Source: Candidatus Sungiibacteriota bacterium (GTDB lineage: Bacteria > Patescibacteria > Paceibacteria > Sungbacterales > SURF-37). Taken from it: a stretch of DNA of 64,000 bases. A program made the translations under genes and the position numbers. Positions 40,168-48,000 of the stretch are shown here, piece after piece. Numbering within the stretch: the first letter of the stretch is position 1; every line of letters begins with the position of its first letter. The notes beneath the pieces were generated by a model. That model had not been told where the DNA came from, did not search any database, and saw nothing but the letters and a program-made list of their open reading frames with translations. The DNA lies in the NCBI GenBank assembly GCA_016186145.1, contig JACPMF010000006.1, forward strand, positions 9,123 through 73,122, written 5' to 3'.

Positions 40168-42360
40168 GTGAAATTAATCCAATTTCATCTCTCCGGATTC
40201 AAGTCATTCGCTAAACAAACCACTCTCGAATTCCCGCAGCCGGTAACCGCAATTGTCGGTCCGAACGGCAGCGGCAAGTCGAATTTGGCGGAGGCCATCC
40301 GCTGGGTGCTTGGCGAACAATCAATGAAAATTCTCCGCGGCAAACGCGGAGAAGATTTGATTTTCAACGGAACCCCCGATACTCCCCGCATGGGTAAGGC
40401 GGGGGTACGCCTCGTATTCGACAACCGCGACGGAAAAATCCCGATTGATTTTGAACAAGTTATTTTTGAACGAAAAATATTTCGTGACGGAACAAACGAA
40501 TACTATTTGAATAACTCCCAAGTCCGGCTAAAAGACGTTGTGGAGCTTTTGGCCAGAATGGGGCTCGGGGAAACAAAGCATAATATTATCGGGCAGGGCG
40601 AGGTTGATCGAACTCTTCTTGCCGGCGCCCGAGAACGGCGAGAAATGCTTGAGGAGGCAATCGGCTTACGAGTGTATCAGCTAAAAAAAGCCGAAGCGGA
40701 ACGGCGTCTTGAAGAAACCTCGAAAAACATCATACAAGCGCAGGCGCTCTTAAAAGAAATATCGCCGCATCTCCGATTCTTGCGGCTGCAAGCAGAGAAG
40801 GCAGAAAATAGAACCGGGCTTGAGCAGGAGCTTCGCAAAACAACCATCGCCTGGATTCTCTCCTCTAAAAGCGCCATCGAACGCGAGCTTGCGAAAACTG
40901 CCGGGGCTCATCAAAACCAGGAGCTGCGGCTTACAACGCTTTCCGAAGAAATCAGTGCCATAAAAAAGGATATCGCGGAGGCCGAAGAAAAGCTTAAACA
41001 ATATAAAATCCTTCAGCAAGGAGAAAAGGAAATCTCCGTATGGGAACAAAAACGATGGGAGCTGGAGCGGGAGCTTGGCAGAGTCGAGGGAAAAATCGAG
41101 GCAGGCGGAGCGGCAAAGGCATCTGTAACGCACGCCGAACGAACCATTGAAATTTCGTACGTGCGCAAACACCTTTCAACCATTCTTGATCGGTTGGAAG
41201 AAATTCAGGTTATTGATGATCTGGATGACGTTCGCGAGCGTATTGAGTTTTTAGTTTCGTCAATTGAAACAGTGCTCGGCGAAATTGAAGAGCAGGCGCG
41301 CGGCGAATCGAAGGCAGAAGTAAAAATTGAAGCTGGGGCTCAATTAAAACAGCTTCATGAAAAAATTCAAAAAGAGCTTGAGGGACTCCACAAAAAGATT
41401 AACGATATGCGAGAATCGCTTCGCGACCAGACACGCGCCTTTACGGAAATCCAGGAGGCCTTGCGAGGATATGAGCGCGCGATTCGAGAACGCGAAGAAG
41501 AGCGCGGCTCAATACAATCGGCAATCCAGCGGTGGCTTTTTGAAAAAGAGCGTATTGCCGAGCGCGAGCAGGAAGTCATAGAGGAAGAAGGGCGCCAGGC
41601 CCTGTCTCCCGGAGAATTTAACGCAATTGTAGAAACCCCTCTTGCGTCACATTCTCCCGATGAACTCACAAAAAAAATAGAGAAACTTCGGATCAGGCTT
41701 GAAGAAGTTGGCGGAATTGATCCCTCGGTTGTCAAAGAATATCGGGATACAAAAACACGGCATGAGTTTCTCGAGAAGGAAATCGGGGATTTGGAAAGGG
41801 CATTGCGCGATCTTCGGCTTTTGATCAAAGAATTGGATGAAACAATCGAGCGCGATTTTAAAAACGGCTTCAATAAAATAAAAGAGGAGTTTAATAATTA
41901 CTTTCGCATCATTTTTGGAGGCGGCAAAGGAGTTTTGAGATATGCGGAATTACGGAACCAAAACGCCGAAAGCGAAGATAGCGATGGCAACACCGAGCCG
42001 GAATACGGAATAGAAATAGAAGTTGATGTCCCGAGAAAGCGCGTTCATTCAATCGCAATGCTCTCCGGCGGCGAACGAGCGCTGACATCTATTGCCCTTT
42101 TATTTGCGATCACTGCCGTAAATCCGCCTCCTTTCCTGGTCCTCGACGAAACCGATGCGGCGTTGGATGAGGCAAATTCACAAAAGTACGCGGCGATCCT
42201 TAAAGAACTTGCAAAAAAAACACAGTTGATTCTCATTACCCACAACCGCGAAACCATGAAGGCCGCGGGGGTTCTCTATGGCGTTACTATGGGAAGCGAT
42301 GGAGTATCAAAATTGCTTTCGCTAAAACTAGATGAAGCCGAGGCTTACACGAATCGGTGA
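40168..42360 (+). CDS. Short SMC-family ATPase without a recognisable hinge
   Basis: A 730-residue protein. The N-terminal head has FHLSGFKSFAKQTTLEF and Walker A GPNGSGKSNL (31-40), then QSMKILRGKRGEDLIFNG as in chromosomal SMC. The C-terminal head has the signature MLSGGERALTSIALLFAI and Walker B FLVLDETDAALDEAN. Between them lie two coiled-coil stretches of only about 180-200 residues each, joined by a segment near 315-400 that does not show the glycine pattern of an SMC hinge. Full SMC proteins have about 1150-1200 residues. It probably acts in chromosome organisation; how it would dimerise is open. The GTG start is supported by the palindrome end and the family N-terminus. Confidence 0.85.
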   Translation: MKLIQFHLSGFKSFAKQTTLEFPQPVTAIVGPNGSGKSNLAEAIRWVLGEQSMKILRGKRGEDLIFNGTPDTPRMGKAGVRLVFDNRDGKIPIDFEQVIFERKIFRDGTNEYYLNNSQVRLKDVVELLARMGLGETKHNIIGQGEVDRTLLAGARERREMLEEAIGLRVYQLKKAEAERRLEETSKNIIQAQALLKEISPHLRFLRLQAEKAENRTGLEQELRKTTIAWILSSKSAIERELAKTAGAHQNQELRLTTLSEEISAIKKDIAEAEEKLKQYKILQQGEKEISVWEQKRWELERELGRVEGKIEAGGAAKASVTHAERTIEISYVRKHLSTILDRLEEIQVIDDLDDVRERIEFLVSSIETVLGEIEEQARGESKAEVKIEAGAQLKQLHEKIQKELEGLHKKINDMRESLRDQTRAFTEIQEALRGYERAIREREEERGSIQSAIQRWLFEKERIAEREQEVIEEEGRQALSPGEFNAIVETPLASHSPDELTKKIEKLRIRLEEVGGIDPSVVKEYRDTKTRHEFLEKEIGDLERALRDLRLLIKELDETIERDFKNGFNKIKEEFNNYFRIIFGGGKGVLRYAELRNQNAESEDSDGNTEPEYGIEIEVDVPRKRVHSIAMLSGGERALTSIALLFAITAVNPPPFLVLDETDAALDEANSQKYAAILKELAKKTQLILITHNRETMKAAGVLYGVTMGSDGVSKLLSLKLDEAEAYTNR

Positions 42361-42362
42361 CC

Positions 42363-42575
42363 TCTTCAAAATTTTCCAGAACTACGATTTTGACAAATGG
42401 AGCCTCGCCGCTTCGGGGAGCCCCTCCCTTACGCTGCGGCTCGGGTTTCCCTTCTCGCGGCTCTCTCCATTTGTTACCAAAATCTCCGTAATGGAAAATT
42501 TTGGAGTGGTCACCTCAAAAGGTGACGAAAAGGATTTGTCATAAAATCTCCGCAATGAAAAATTTTATGGCAATA
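42363..42575. repeat. Long imperfect palindrome after smc
   Basis: CAAAATTTTCCAGAAC...ACAAATGGAG on the left pairs with CTCCATTTGTTACCAAAATC...GAAAATTTTG on the right (about 42365-42509), enclosing GC-rich hairpin sequence. A smaller palindrome (CATAAAAT...ATTTTATG, 42539-42569) follows. Together they fill the gap between smc and the small ORF at 42580. Confidence 0.75.
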
Positions 42576-42579
42576 TCTC

Positions 42580-42768
42580 ATGGAGGAGGGGGTTGAAATT
42601 TTACGGTCGCACTTATCCCATCTTTTGTGGAACACCGTGCCCGCTCGGCTCCGCGAGGCCAGAAAAAAGCATATCGGCCCGCTTGGGTTAAACCGAAAAA
42701 TCGTTCTCAAGAAATTGCCTTGGCCATATCTCACCTTCGGAGAAATTAAAATAAAAGGCGGACGGTAG
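42580..42768 (+). CDS. Possible small protein downstream of smc
   Basis: A 62-codon frame (MEEGVEILRSHLSHLLWNTV...) rich in basic and hydrophobic residues, preceded by a palindrome, as many real genes here are. It has no SD and no family I recognise. The following minus-strand cassette is convergent. It may be a genuine small gene or a chance frame. Confidence 0.35.
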   Translation: MEEGVEILRSHLSHLLWNTVPARLREARKKHIGPLGLNRKIVLKKLPWPYLTFGEIKIKGGR

Positions 42769-42806
42769 GATTAACCCACCGCCCGCACGCGTTGACGAAC
42801 TGTCGC

Positions 42807-43352
42807 TCAGACGAACATCACAAGGGCATCAATGACGATGAAAACGAGAAAGAACACTGCGTGAGTGATCTTCTCGTCTCCGTTGGGCTTCGTCACCTCA
42901 TACCTCGTGACTTTCCCTTCTGACGTCAGTTCCACAGGGATCTTCCTCGGGATGCAGTTTCTGCTGTACGACCATGTGAAGAGCCCCGTACCAATGGCAA
43001 GTAAGGGCAGGCCGATCGCGAGCTGAAGAAGATCGACGCCCATCACCTTCCAGGCGATCATGACCATCACGAACATACCGACTCCGGTCTTGCCGAAGTT
43101 CGCCGCGTGATCCGTCACGGCCTTGAGCCCTTCGTTGACGGCGGTGCCGACTTCGCGGCCGAGACCGACCCAGCTGCCGACCTTCTCCACCTGTTGCTTC
43201 TGCTCGATCTTCTGGAGAAGATCCGGCGGCAAGTCGGACTTCTTCACCACGATCCGGTCGTCGGCCTGTTGGGTGTCATCGGCCACGGCCGATGTGACAT
43301 TGAAGCCCGTGACTAGTGCGAAAACTATGGCGGTGACGAACAATCTCTTCAT
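42807..43352 (-). CDS. Exported membrane protein of unknown function (GC-rich cassette)
   Basis: A 181-residue protein with a signal peptide (KRLFVTAIVFALVTGFNVTS, cleavage near AVADD), a polar region with charged residues (40-75), then three hydrophobic segments (GVGMFVMVMIAWKVMGVDLL; LAIGLPLLAIGTGLF; HAVFFLVFIVIDALVMF). The SD GGGAG lies 8 nt before the ATG. G/C-ending codons dominate (CTC, GTC, GAC, AAG), clearly unlike the AT-leaning genes around it, which suggests separate origin. Its own promoter lies about 90 nt upstream. Confidence 0.65.
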   Translation of the reverse strand: MKRLFVTAIVFALVTGFNVTSAVADDTQQADDRIVVKKSDLPPDLLQKIEQKQQVEKVGSWVGLGREVGTAVNEGLKAVTDHAANFGKTGVGMFVMVMIAWKVMGVDLLQLAIGLPLLAIGTGLFTWSYSRNCIPRKIPVELTSEGKVTRYEVTKPNGDEKITHAVFFLVFIVIDALVMFV

Positions 43353-43438
43353 GGTGCTATCTCCCTTCCCGCGTTTTTAGAGACGCGGCCCTCTTTTTTC
43401 TAAAGTTTGAAAAAGAACCGGCTTACTACTGCAATATA

Positions 43439-43468
43439 ATTATACCATTTCTAATAACACTGAGTCAA
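43439..43468 (-). promoter_or_regulatory. Promoter of the 42807-43352 cassette
   Basis: On the minus strand TTGACT (43468-43463), an 18-nt spacer and consensus TATAAT (43444-43439). A small hairpin (CGCGTCTCTAAAAACGCG) lies between it and the SD. Confidence 0.7.
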
Positions 43469-43557
43469 TAGCTTGTAAAATAACGGCTTAAAAACAAAAA
43501 AATTGGTTATTTACAAGCGCCGCTTATTTTCTTATAATTTCAAGAGTTGCTTAGAAA

Positions 43558-43610
43558 CGTATCCGCATAAATCTGCGTAGATATCTGCGTTTATCCGCTT
43601 CTAAAAATAG
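43558..43610 (+). repeat. Family-2 element, right half only (htpX copy)
   Basis: ATCCGCATAAATCTGCGTAG and ATATCTGCGTTTATCCGCTT, then CTAAAAATAG directly before the htpX ATG. The left half seen in the rpoA and ftsK copies is missing, so this copy is truncated. Confidence 0.75.
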
Positions 43611-44528
43611 ATGGCAACACTTTATACCCACAAAGCCGCGAATATAAGAAAAACATGGCTCTTGATGGCCGTGTTTTTTGGGGTAGTTATCGGAATAGGA
43701 TGGATAGTCAGTCGAGTTTATGACAACCCGGGGATTCTTTATTTCGCAGTCATTTTCAGTATTTTTATGAATGTACTCTCATACTGGTTCTCCGACAAAA
43801 TCGTATTGAAACTTCACCATGCCGAACCTGTTGATATGAAAGCTCATCCGGAGCTTTATCGGGTATTGGAAAATCTTGCTATAACAGCGGGCCTTCCCAT
43901 GCCGAAATTTTATCTGATCCGCGATCCGGCGCCAAACGCTTTTGCCACCGGCCGCGACCCAAAACATGCAGTCGTCGCAGTTACCGCCGGACTTCTTGAG
44001 AAACTTGATAGATCGGAACTTGAAGGCGTACTTGCGCACGAACTCTCTCATATCGGGAACCGTGATATGCTGGTATCAACTATTGCCGTAGTTCTGGTAG
44101 GATTTGTTTCTATAGTTTCCGACATGTTTATGCGCTCCATGTGGTTCGGGGGAATGGGGGGCGGTCGGGAAGAACGCGGCAGGGCCGGAGGCGTACTCAT
44201 TATCATCGGAATCGTCCTATCCATCCTCGCACCAATAATCGCTTCGTTGATACACCTTGCCATATCGCGAAGGCGGGAATTCCTTGCCGATACTTCAGGC
44301 GCCCTGCTTACCCGTTATCCGGTTGGCCTTGCTGCGGCCCTAAAAAAAATCGCCGGCTATCAGCGCCCCTTGCGTAGTGCTACAAACGCAACCGCGCACC
44401 TTTTCTTTGAAAACCCTTTTGGGGCGGACCGCAACGGCACCCGGAAAACGCCGTTTCTAATAAAGATGTTTTCCACCCACCCGCCGATCAAGGAAAGAAT
44501 TGCGGCTCTTGAGCAAATAAGGATGTAA
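43611..44528 (+). CDS. htpX: Membrane zinc metalloprotease HtpX (M48)
   Basis: A 305-residue protein with two N-terminal membrane helices, the zinc motif HELSH (His143, Glu144, His147) in LEGVLAHELSHIGNRD, two more helices, and the downstream glutamate in REFLADTSGALLTRYP. HtpX degrades misfolded membrane proteins. The C-terminal FSTHPPIKERIAAL is typical. The next gene starts 4 nt downstream. Confidence 0.96.
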   Translation: MATLYTHKAANIRKTWLLMAVFFGVVIGIGWIVSRVYDNPGILYFAVIFSIFMNVLSYWFSDKIVLKLHHAEPVDMKAHPELYRVLENLAITAGLPMPKFYLIRDPAPNAFATGRDPKHAVVAVTAGLLEKLDRSELEGVLAHELSHIGNRDMLVSTIAVVLVGFVSIVSDMFMRSMWFGGMGGGREERGRAGGVLIIIGIVLSILAPIIASLIHLAISRRREFLADTSGALLTRYPVGLAAALKKIAGYQRPLRSATNATAHLFFENPFGADRNGTRKTPFLIKMFSTHPPIKERIAALEQIRM

Positions 44529-44531
44529 GGG

Positions 44532-45632
44532 TTGATTCTTATGAGAGACAATTTCGAGCGGCCAAAGGAAATCATCACCGGCGAAGCAAAGGAGGCCGGA
44601 CAAGAAATTTTTGCCGCGGAGATAAAAAACGAAGTGGTATGGCAAAATAAAGATGTTGATATGCCGTTCCGGCTTGAAGAAGGAAAACCGACAAAACTCG
44701 GAGTATTTTTAGTCGAACATCCGCAGAAGCGAAGAGAGGGGCTGAAGGTAAGGGCGTTTAACGAACATTTTCGAAGCGCGCTTCTTGGGAGAGTTGTATT
44801 TCAGGATAAAGAAGGGCGCCTATACCGTGATGTTGACCTAAAAGGAATGGGCGGATTAGACCGACGACTCGAACCGAAAATTCGCGTTGAACCCCTGCGG
44901 CCACGCCGTAGGAGCGAGCAAAAATACGAAACCACGTGGGGAATTCTCAACTGGGGATATGCAGAAAATGACCGCGAGCTTTCGGAATTCTTTACGAAAG
45001 AGGGGCTACGGACACATCGGGTTCTTGCAATTATACGGCTTGATGAAGTGCTGGATGAACGGGGCCGCAAAATTTCCGTCACGGAGGCGCGGGAAAAAGG
45101 TTACATTAAAAAAAATGAAGAACCGGTAATTGCAATCCGCGCGTTCGGTACGAAAGCGCGAATTAGCGAGATAAAAAATGAAGCGCTTTTGAAAGACGCG
45201 GAGAAAATGGTCGCGCAGGAATTCGGAATTGATCCGAAAAAATTTTCAGACAAGGAGTATGCCGAATGGTTTGCGAAAACGCTGGGAGAACAAGTTGGGC
45301 GTATCCATCGGCTTGGATACTACCATCGATACCTAACTATTCATAATGTTACGCTCGATTGCAGAATAGTTGACCTTGATACGGTAATAAAGCTTCCCCG
45401 TAATAAGGAGCAGCGGGGGAAGGAGCTTATTAAAGAAGACATCACGGCTGTTTTAGATACGATCGATTTTTTTGACAGTTGTTTGAACCACCCTGCAGGC
45501 AAACGAATTTTGGGGAATTTATTTTGGCAGGGATATCAGCAAGAAGTTGGCGAAAAATTCTTAAGCGAAAACCCGGCGATCGCTAAATTCATACGTGGTT
45601 TACAATTCCTAACGCCACAGCGCAATTTATAA
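44532..45632 (+). CDS. Uncharacterised protein, possibly SelO-like pseudokinase fold
   Basis: A 366-residue soluble protein. I do not recognise it firmly. Several features recall SelO/YdiU protein AMPylases, whose kinase-like fold binds ATP in inverted orientation: GLRTHRVLAIIRLDEVLDER, then VIAIRAFGTKARISEI, and a catalytic-loop-like stretch GRIHRLGYYHRYLTIHNVTL followed by CRIVDLDTV, similar to the HxxN...(D/N)FD arrangement of kinases. The N-terminal 130 residues look unrelated. It starts 4 nt after htpX, so it may be co-expressed with a membrane-quality-control protease. Confidence 0.45.
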   Translation: MILMRDNFERPKEIITGEAKEAGQEIFAAEIKNEVVWQNKDVDMPFRLEEGKPTKLGVFLVEHPQKRREGLKVRAFNEHFRSALLGRVVFQDKEGRLYRDVDLKGMGGLDRRLEPKIRVEPLRPRRRSEQKYETTWGILNWGYAENDRELSEFFTKEGLRTHRVLAIIRLDEVLDERGRKISVTEAREKGYIKKNEEPVIAIRAFGTKARISEIKNEALLKDAEKMVAQEFGIDPKKFSDKEYAEWFAKTLGEQVGRIHRLGYYHRYLTIHNVTLDCRIVDLDTVIKLPRNKEQRGKELIKEDITAVLDTIDFFDSCLNHPAGKRILGNLFWQGYQQEVGEKFLSENPAIAKFIRGLQFLTPQRNL

Positions 45633-45811
45633 TACAAAAAGAAGGGTCGCATAATGGGTGAAAAGCGTTTGAATAGCTTTTCACGGGTGTAACGAGCACG
45701 CCGCAAAGCGGCGGCGCAGTTCTACACCCCGGACGAGTGCGCTCGCTTGTTCCCGATTTGTTTGCGCGGAGCGAAGCGAGCACAACTACAAATCGCAATC
45801 CCGCTTAAAAC
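45633..45811. other. Hairpin-rich gap before tRNA-Ser
   Basis: It contains a perfect 9-bp stem GTGAAAAGC/GCTTTTCAC (45658-45684) and a larger inverted repeat GGGTGTA...TACACCC with an inner GCCGCAAAGCGGC. GCGAGC-type repeats also occur. The first hairpin may terminate the upstream gene. No credible gene is present. Confidence 0.6.
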
Positions 45812-45898
45812 GGAGGCGTCGCATAGCGGTCTAGTGCGTTCGCTTGGAAAGCGAATATGCCAGAAATGGCATCAGAGGTTCGAATCCTCTCGCCTCCG
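45812..45898 (+). tRNA. tRNA-Ser (anticodon GGA)
   Basis: An 87-nt cloverleaf: acceptor stem GGAGGCG/CGCCTCC with discriminator G, anticodon stem-loop TTCGCTTGGAAAGCGAA (anticodon GGA), the long variable arm of class II tRNAs (TATGCCAGAAATGGCATC) and T-arm AGAGGTTCGAATCCTCT. It reads UCC and UCU serine codons. CCA is not encoded. Confidence 0.97.
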
Positions 45899-45924
45899 TT
45901 TTGTGCGGGACAAATCCCACCCCT

Positions 45925-45958
45925 TCCGCCTTCGCTCGCCAAAGCGAGCTACGGCGGA
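45925..45958. repeat. Intergenic GC hairpin (TCCGCCTTCGCT type)
   Basis: TCCGCCTTCGCTCGCC and its complement AAAGCGAGCTACGGCGGA form a hairpin just after tRNA-Ser. It belongs to the same element type as 29099-29124 and the one near 13311-13340, which is common between genes of Parcubacteria. Confidence 0.75.
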
Positions 45959-46028
45959 CACAGTCCGCACGTAGATCGCGAAGGAGAGAAGAAATATGCA
46001 CATAGTTGGAGGATGAGCTGGCTCCGAC

Positions 46029-46208
46029 ATGCTTCGAGAAGCCGTGAGAAAATTAAGCGAGCTCCCGATTAAAAAAGCCGTTGTATCTGCAGAAAAAAAT
46101 AAATTAGCAGACGCGCCTGACATTTCAAAGATAGTTGGAAAGGAAATACCGCGCGAACAAAAACAAAAACCGCCCCGGCACTCAAAGAGAAAGGGACAAA
46201 AATATTAA
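46029..46208 (+). CDS. Small basic protein upstream of dnaG
   Basis: A 59-codon frame (MLREAVRKLSELPIKKAVVS...RHSKRKGQKY) ending 13 nt before the dnaG ATG. It is Lys/Arg-rich at the C-terminus, with an amphipathic helix at the start. Continuous codon use and position suggest a real gene in the dnaG-rpoD unit, but no family is recognised and no SD is seen. Confidence 0.45.
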   Translation: MLREAVRKLSELPIKKAVVSAEKNKLADAPDISKIVGKEIPREQKQKPPRHSKRKGQKY

Positions 46209-46221
46209 AAACATTTTTGCT

Positions 46222-47982
46222 ATGAATTCTCCAACCGAAGAAATCAAATCGCGAATAGACATCGCCGAGCTGGTGGGAGGGTATGTGCGCCTTATAAAAG
46301 CCGGCTCGAATTTCAAAGCGCTTTGCCCGTTCCATAAAGAAAAAACCCCGTCGTTTAACGTATCTCCAACACGGCAGATTTGGCATTGCTTCGGGTGCGG
46401 CAAGGGCGGCGATCACTTTAAATTTGTAATGGAAATTGAGGGGCTTGATTTTCCGGAAGCACTCCAACTTCTCGCAAAACGAGCCGGCGTCGAGTTAAAA
46501 CGCGAAGACCCGCGCATACGCTCGGAAAGAAACCGCACATACGACCTTCTGGAGGAGGCCGCAAAATACTTCGCAGATAATCTTGAGACAGTATCGGCGA
46601 TCAAAACATATCTGAAAAAGCGCGGAGTAATCGACAAGACGATAACAGATTTTAGGATCGGGTTCAGCTTTGACTCGTGGGACGGCCTCCTTAGACATCT
46701 TCATAAAAAAAAATATGCCGATGCGGAAATAGAAAAAGCCGGTCTTGCCATAAAAGGCGAGGGCGGCAGCTGGTACGACCGATTCCGCTCAAGAATTATG
46801 TTTCCCATAAATGATGTAAACGGACGCGTTGTGGGCTTCGGCGGGCGTATTTTTCAACCCATCGGCGACAGTCAACGGCCAACGGCCGAAGCGAAATACA
46901 TAAATACCCCCCAAACGCTTGTTTATGACAAATCACGCGTGCTGTATGCCTTTGACAAGGCGAAAGAGTCAATCCGCAAGCAAAACACCTGCGTTATTGT
47001 GGAAGGATACATGGATGCGCTCATGTCGCACCAGGCCGGAGTCGTCAACACGGTTGCCGTTTCCGGAACCGCGTTGACCGCAGAACAGCTCAAAGCAATC
47101 CGCCGTCTCGCCGAAACCGTAATCTCATGTTTTGACAGCGATCTCGCAGGCGAAGAAGCCACAAAACGAAGCATTGATCTTGCCGTGGAGTTTGATTTTG
47201 AACGGAAGGCGGCAATCCTTCCACACGGAATTAAAGATCCTGCCGATGCCGTTCTCCAAAACCCGCAAGCGTGGCAAAAAGCAGTGCTTGAAGCGGTACC
47301 AATAACACAGCTCTTTTTTGACAATGCGCTTCTACGATTCAATCCGGAAACCTCCGAAGGGGCGAAAGCAATCGCGGCGGCAGTTTTGCCGGAAATCAAA
47401 CGCCTCGCAAACGAAGTTGAAAAAGCCCATTGGATAAAAAAACTCGCCGGCGCCATTAGAATTTCCGAGGAGTCGGTTTGGAACGAATTTACCCGCCCAA
47501 CCCCAGAGACACGCGTGGCAACGACAGCGGAAGCGGTAGAGAAAAGAACCCCCCAGAAAAGCCGGCACGAGCAGTTGGAAGAACTTGTACTCGGACTCAT
47601 GGGGCTTTCCGTAAAAGCGCCCGAAATCTTCACAGGGCTCACCAGTGATATGTTTGTAAAAGAAGCCCACCGTGATATATTCAATGAATTGAAACAAAAC
47701 GCGGGCAAAACCGCTACTCTTGTGCAAATTCAGACAGACCGGCTCAATCATCTAGCCTTTCGGGCCGAAGTTTTTCTTGCCGCTTCTCCGGATAAAGAAA
47801 TTGAAGTCGGATCTATAGTCCGAGAATTCAAATCTGAACACTTAAAGCAAAAACGAGACGGTCTTTCCCGAAAAATCGCGGAGGCGGAAAAAACAGATGA
47901 AGAGACAATACTTGCCGCTCTCGTAAAAGAATATAAAGACACATGCGACGAAATTCTAAAAATATCAGCTAAAAAGGTTTAA
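46222..47982 (+). CDS. dnaG: DNA primase DnaG
   Basis: A 586-residue protein; ATG 46222 (MNSPTEEIKSRIDIAELVGG) matches the family start. The CHC2 zinc finger is ALCPFHKEKTPSF...WHCFGCGKGGD. The catalytic core includes the Toprim part VIVEGYMDALMSHQAGV and ISCFDSDLAGEEATKRS. The C-terminal helicase-binding region is less conserved. It makes primers for replication with DnaB. rpoD starts 18 nt downstream, the classic dnaG-rpoD arrangement. Confidence 0.97.
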   Translation: MNSPTEEIKSRIDIAELVGGYVRLIKAGSNFKALCPFHKEKTPSFNVSPTRQIWHCFGCGKGGDHFKFVMEIEGLDFPEALQLLAKRAGVELKREDPRIRSERNRTYDLLEEAAKYFADNLETVSAIKTYLKKRGVIDKTITDFRIGFSFDSWDGLLRHLHKKKYADAEIEKAGLAIKGEGGSWYDRFRSRIMFPINDVNGRVVGFGGRIFQPIGDSQRPTAEAKYINTPQTLVYDKSRVLYAFDKAKESIRKQNTCVIVEGYMDALMSHQAGVVNTVAVSGTALTAEQLKAIRRLAETVISCFDSDLAGEEATKRSIDLAVEFDFERKAAILPHGIKDPADAVLQNPQAWQKAVLEAVPITQLFFDNALLRFNPETSEGAKAIAAAVLPEIKRLANEVEKAHWIKKLAGAIRISEESVWNEFTRPTPETRVATTAEAVEKRTPQKSRHEQLEELVLGLMGLSVKAPEIFTGLTSDMFVKEAHRDIFNELKQNAGKTATLVQIQTDRLNHLAFRAEVFLAASPDKEIEVGSIVREFKSEHLKQKRDGLSRKIAEAEKTDEETILAALVKEYKDTCDEILKISAKKV

Positions 47983-48000
47983 TTATAGACGGAAGTTCAT

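Noticed and set aside
23126..40170. Family-1 repeats as a CRISPR array
   Set aside because: The copies are spread over 17 kb, each next to a gene, with no regular spacers and no cas genes in the window.
40168..42360. SbcC/Rad50 instead of SMC
   Set aside because: There is no CxxC zinc hook and no sbcD neighbour, and the head motifs are those of chromosomal SMC.
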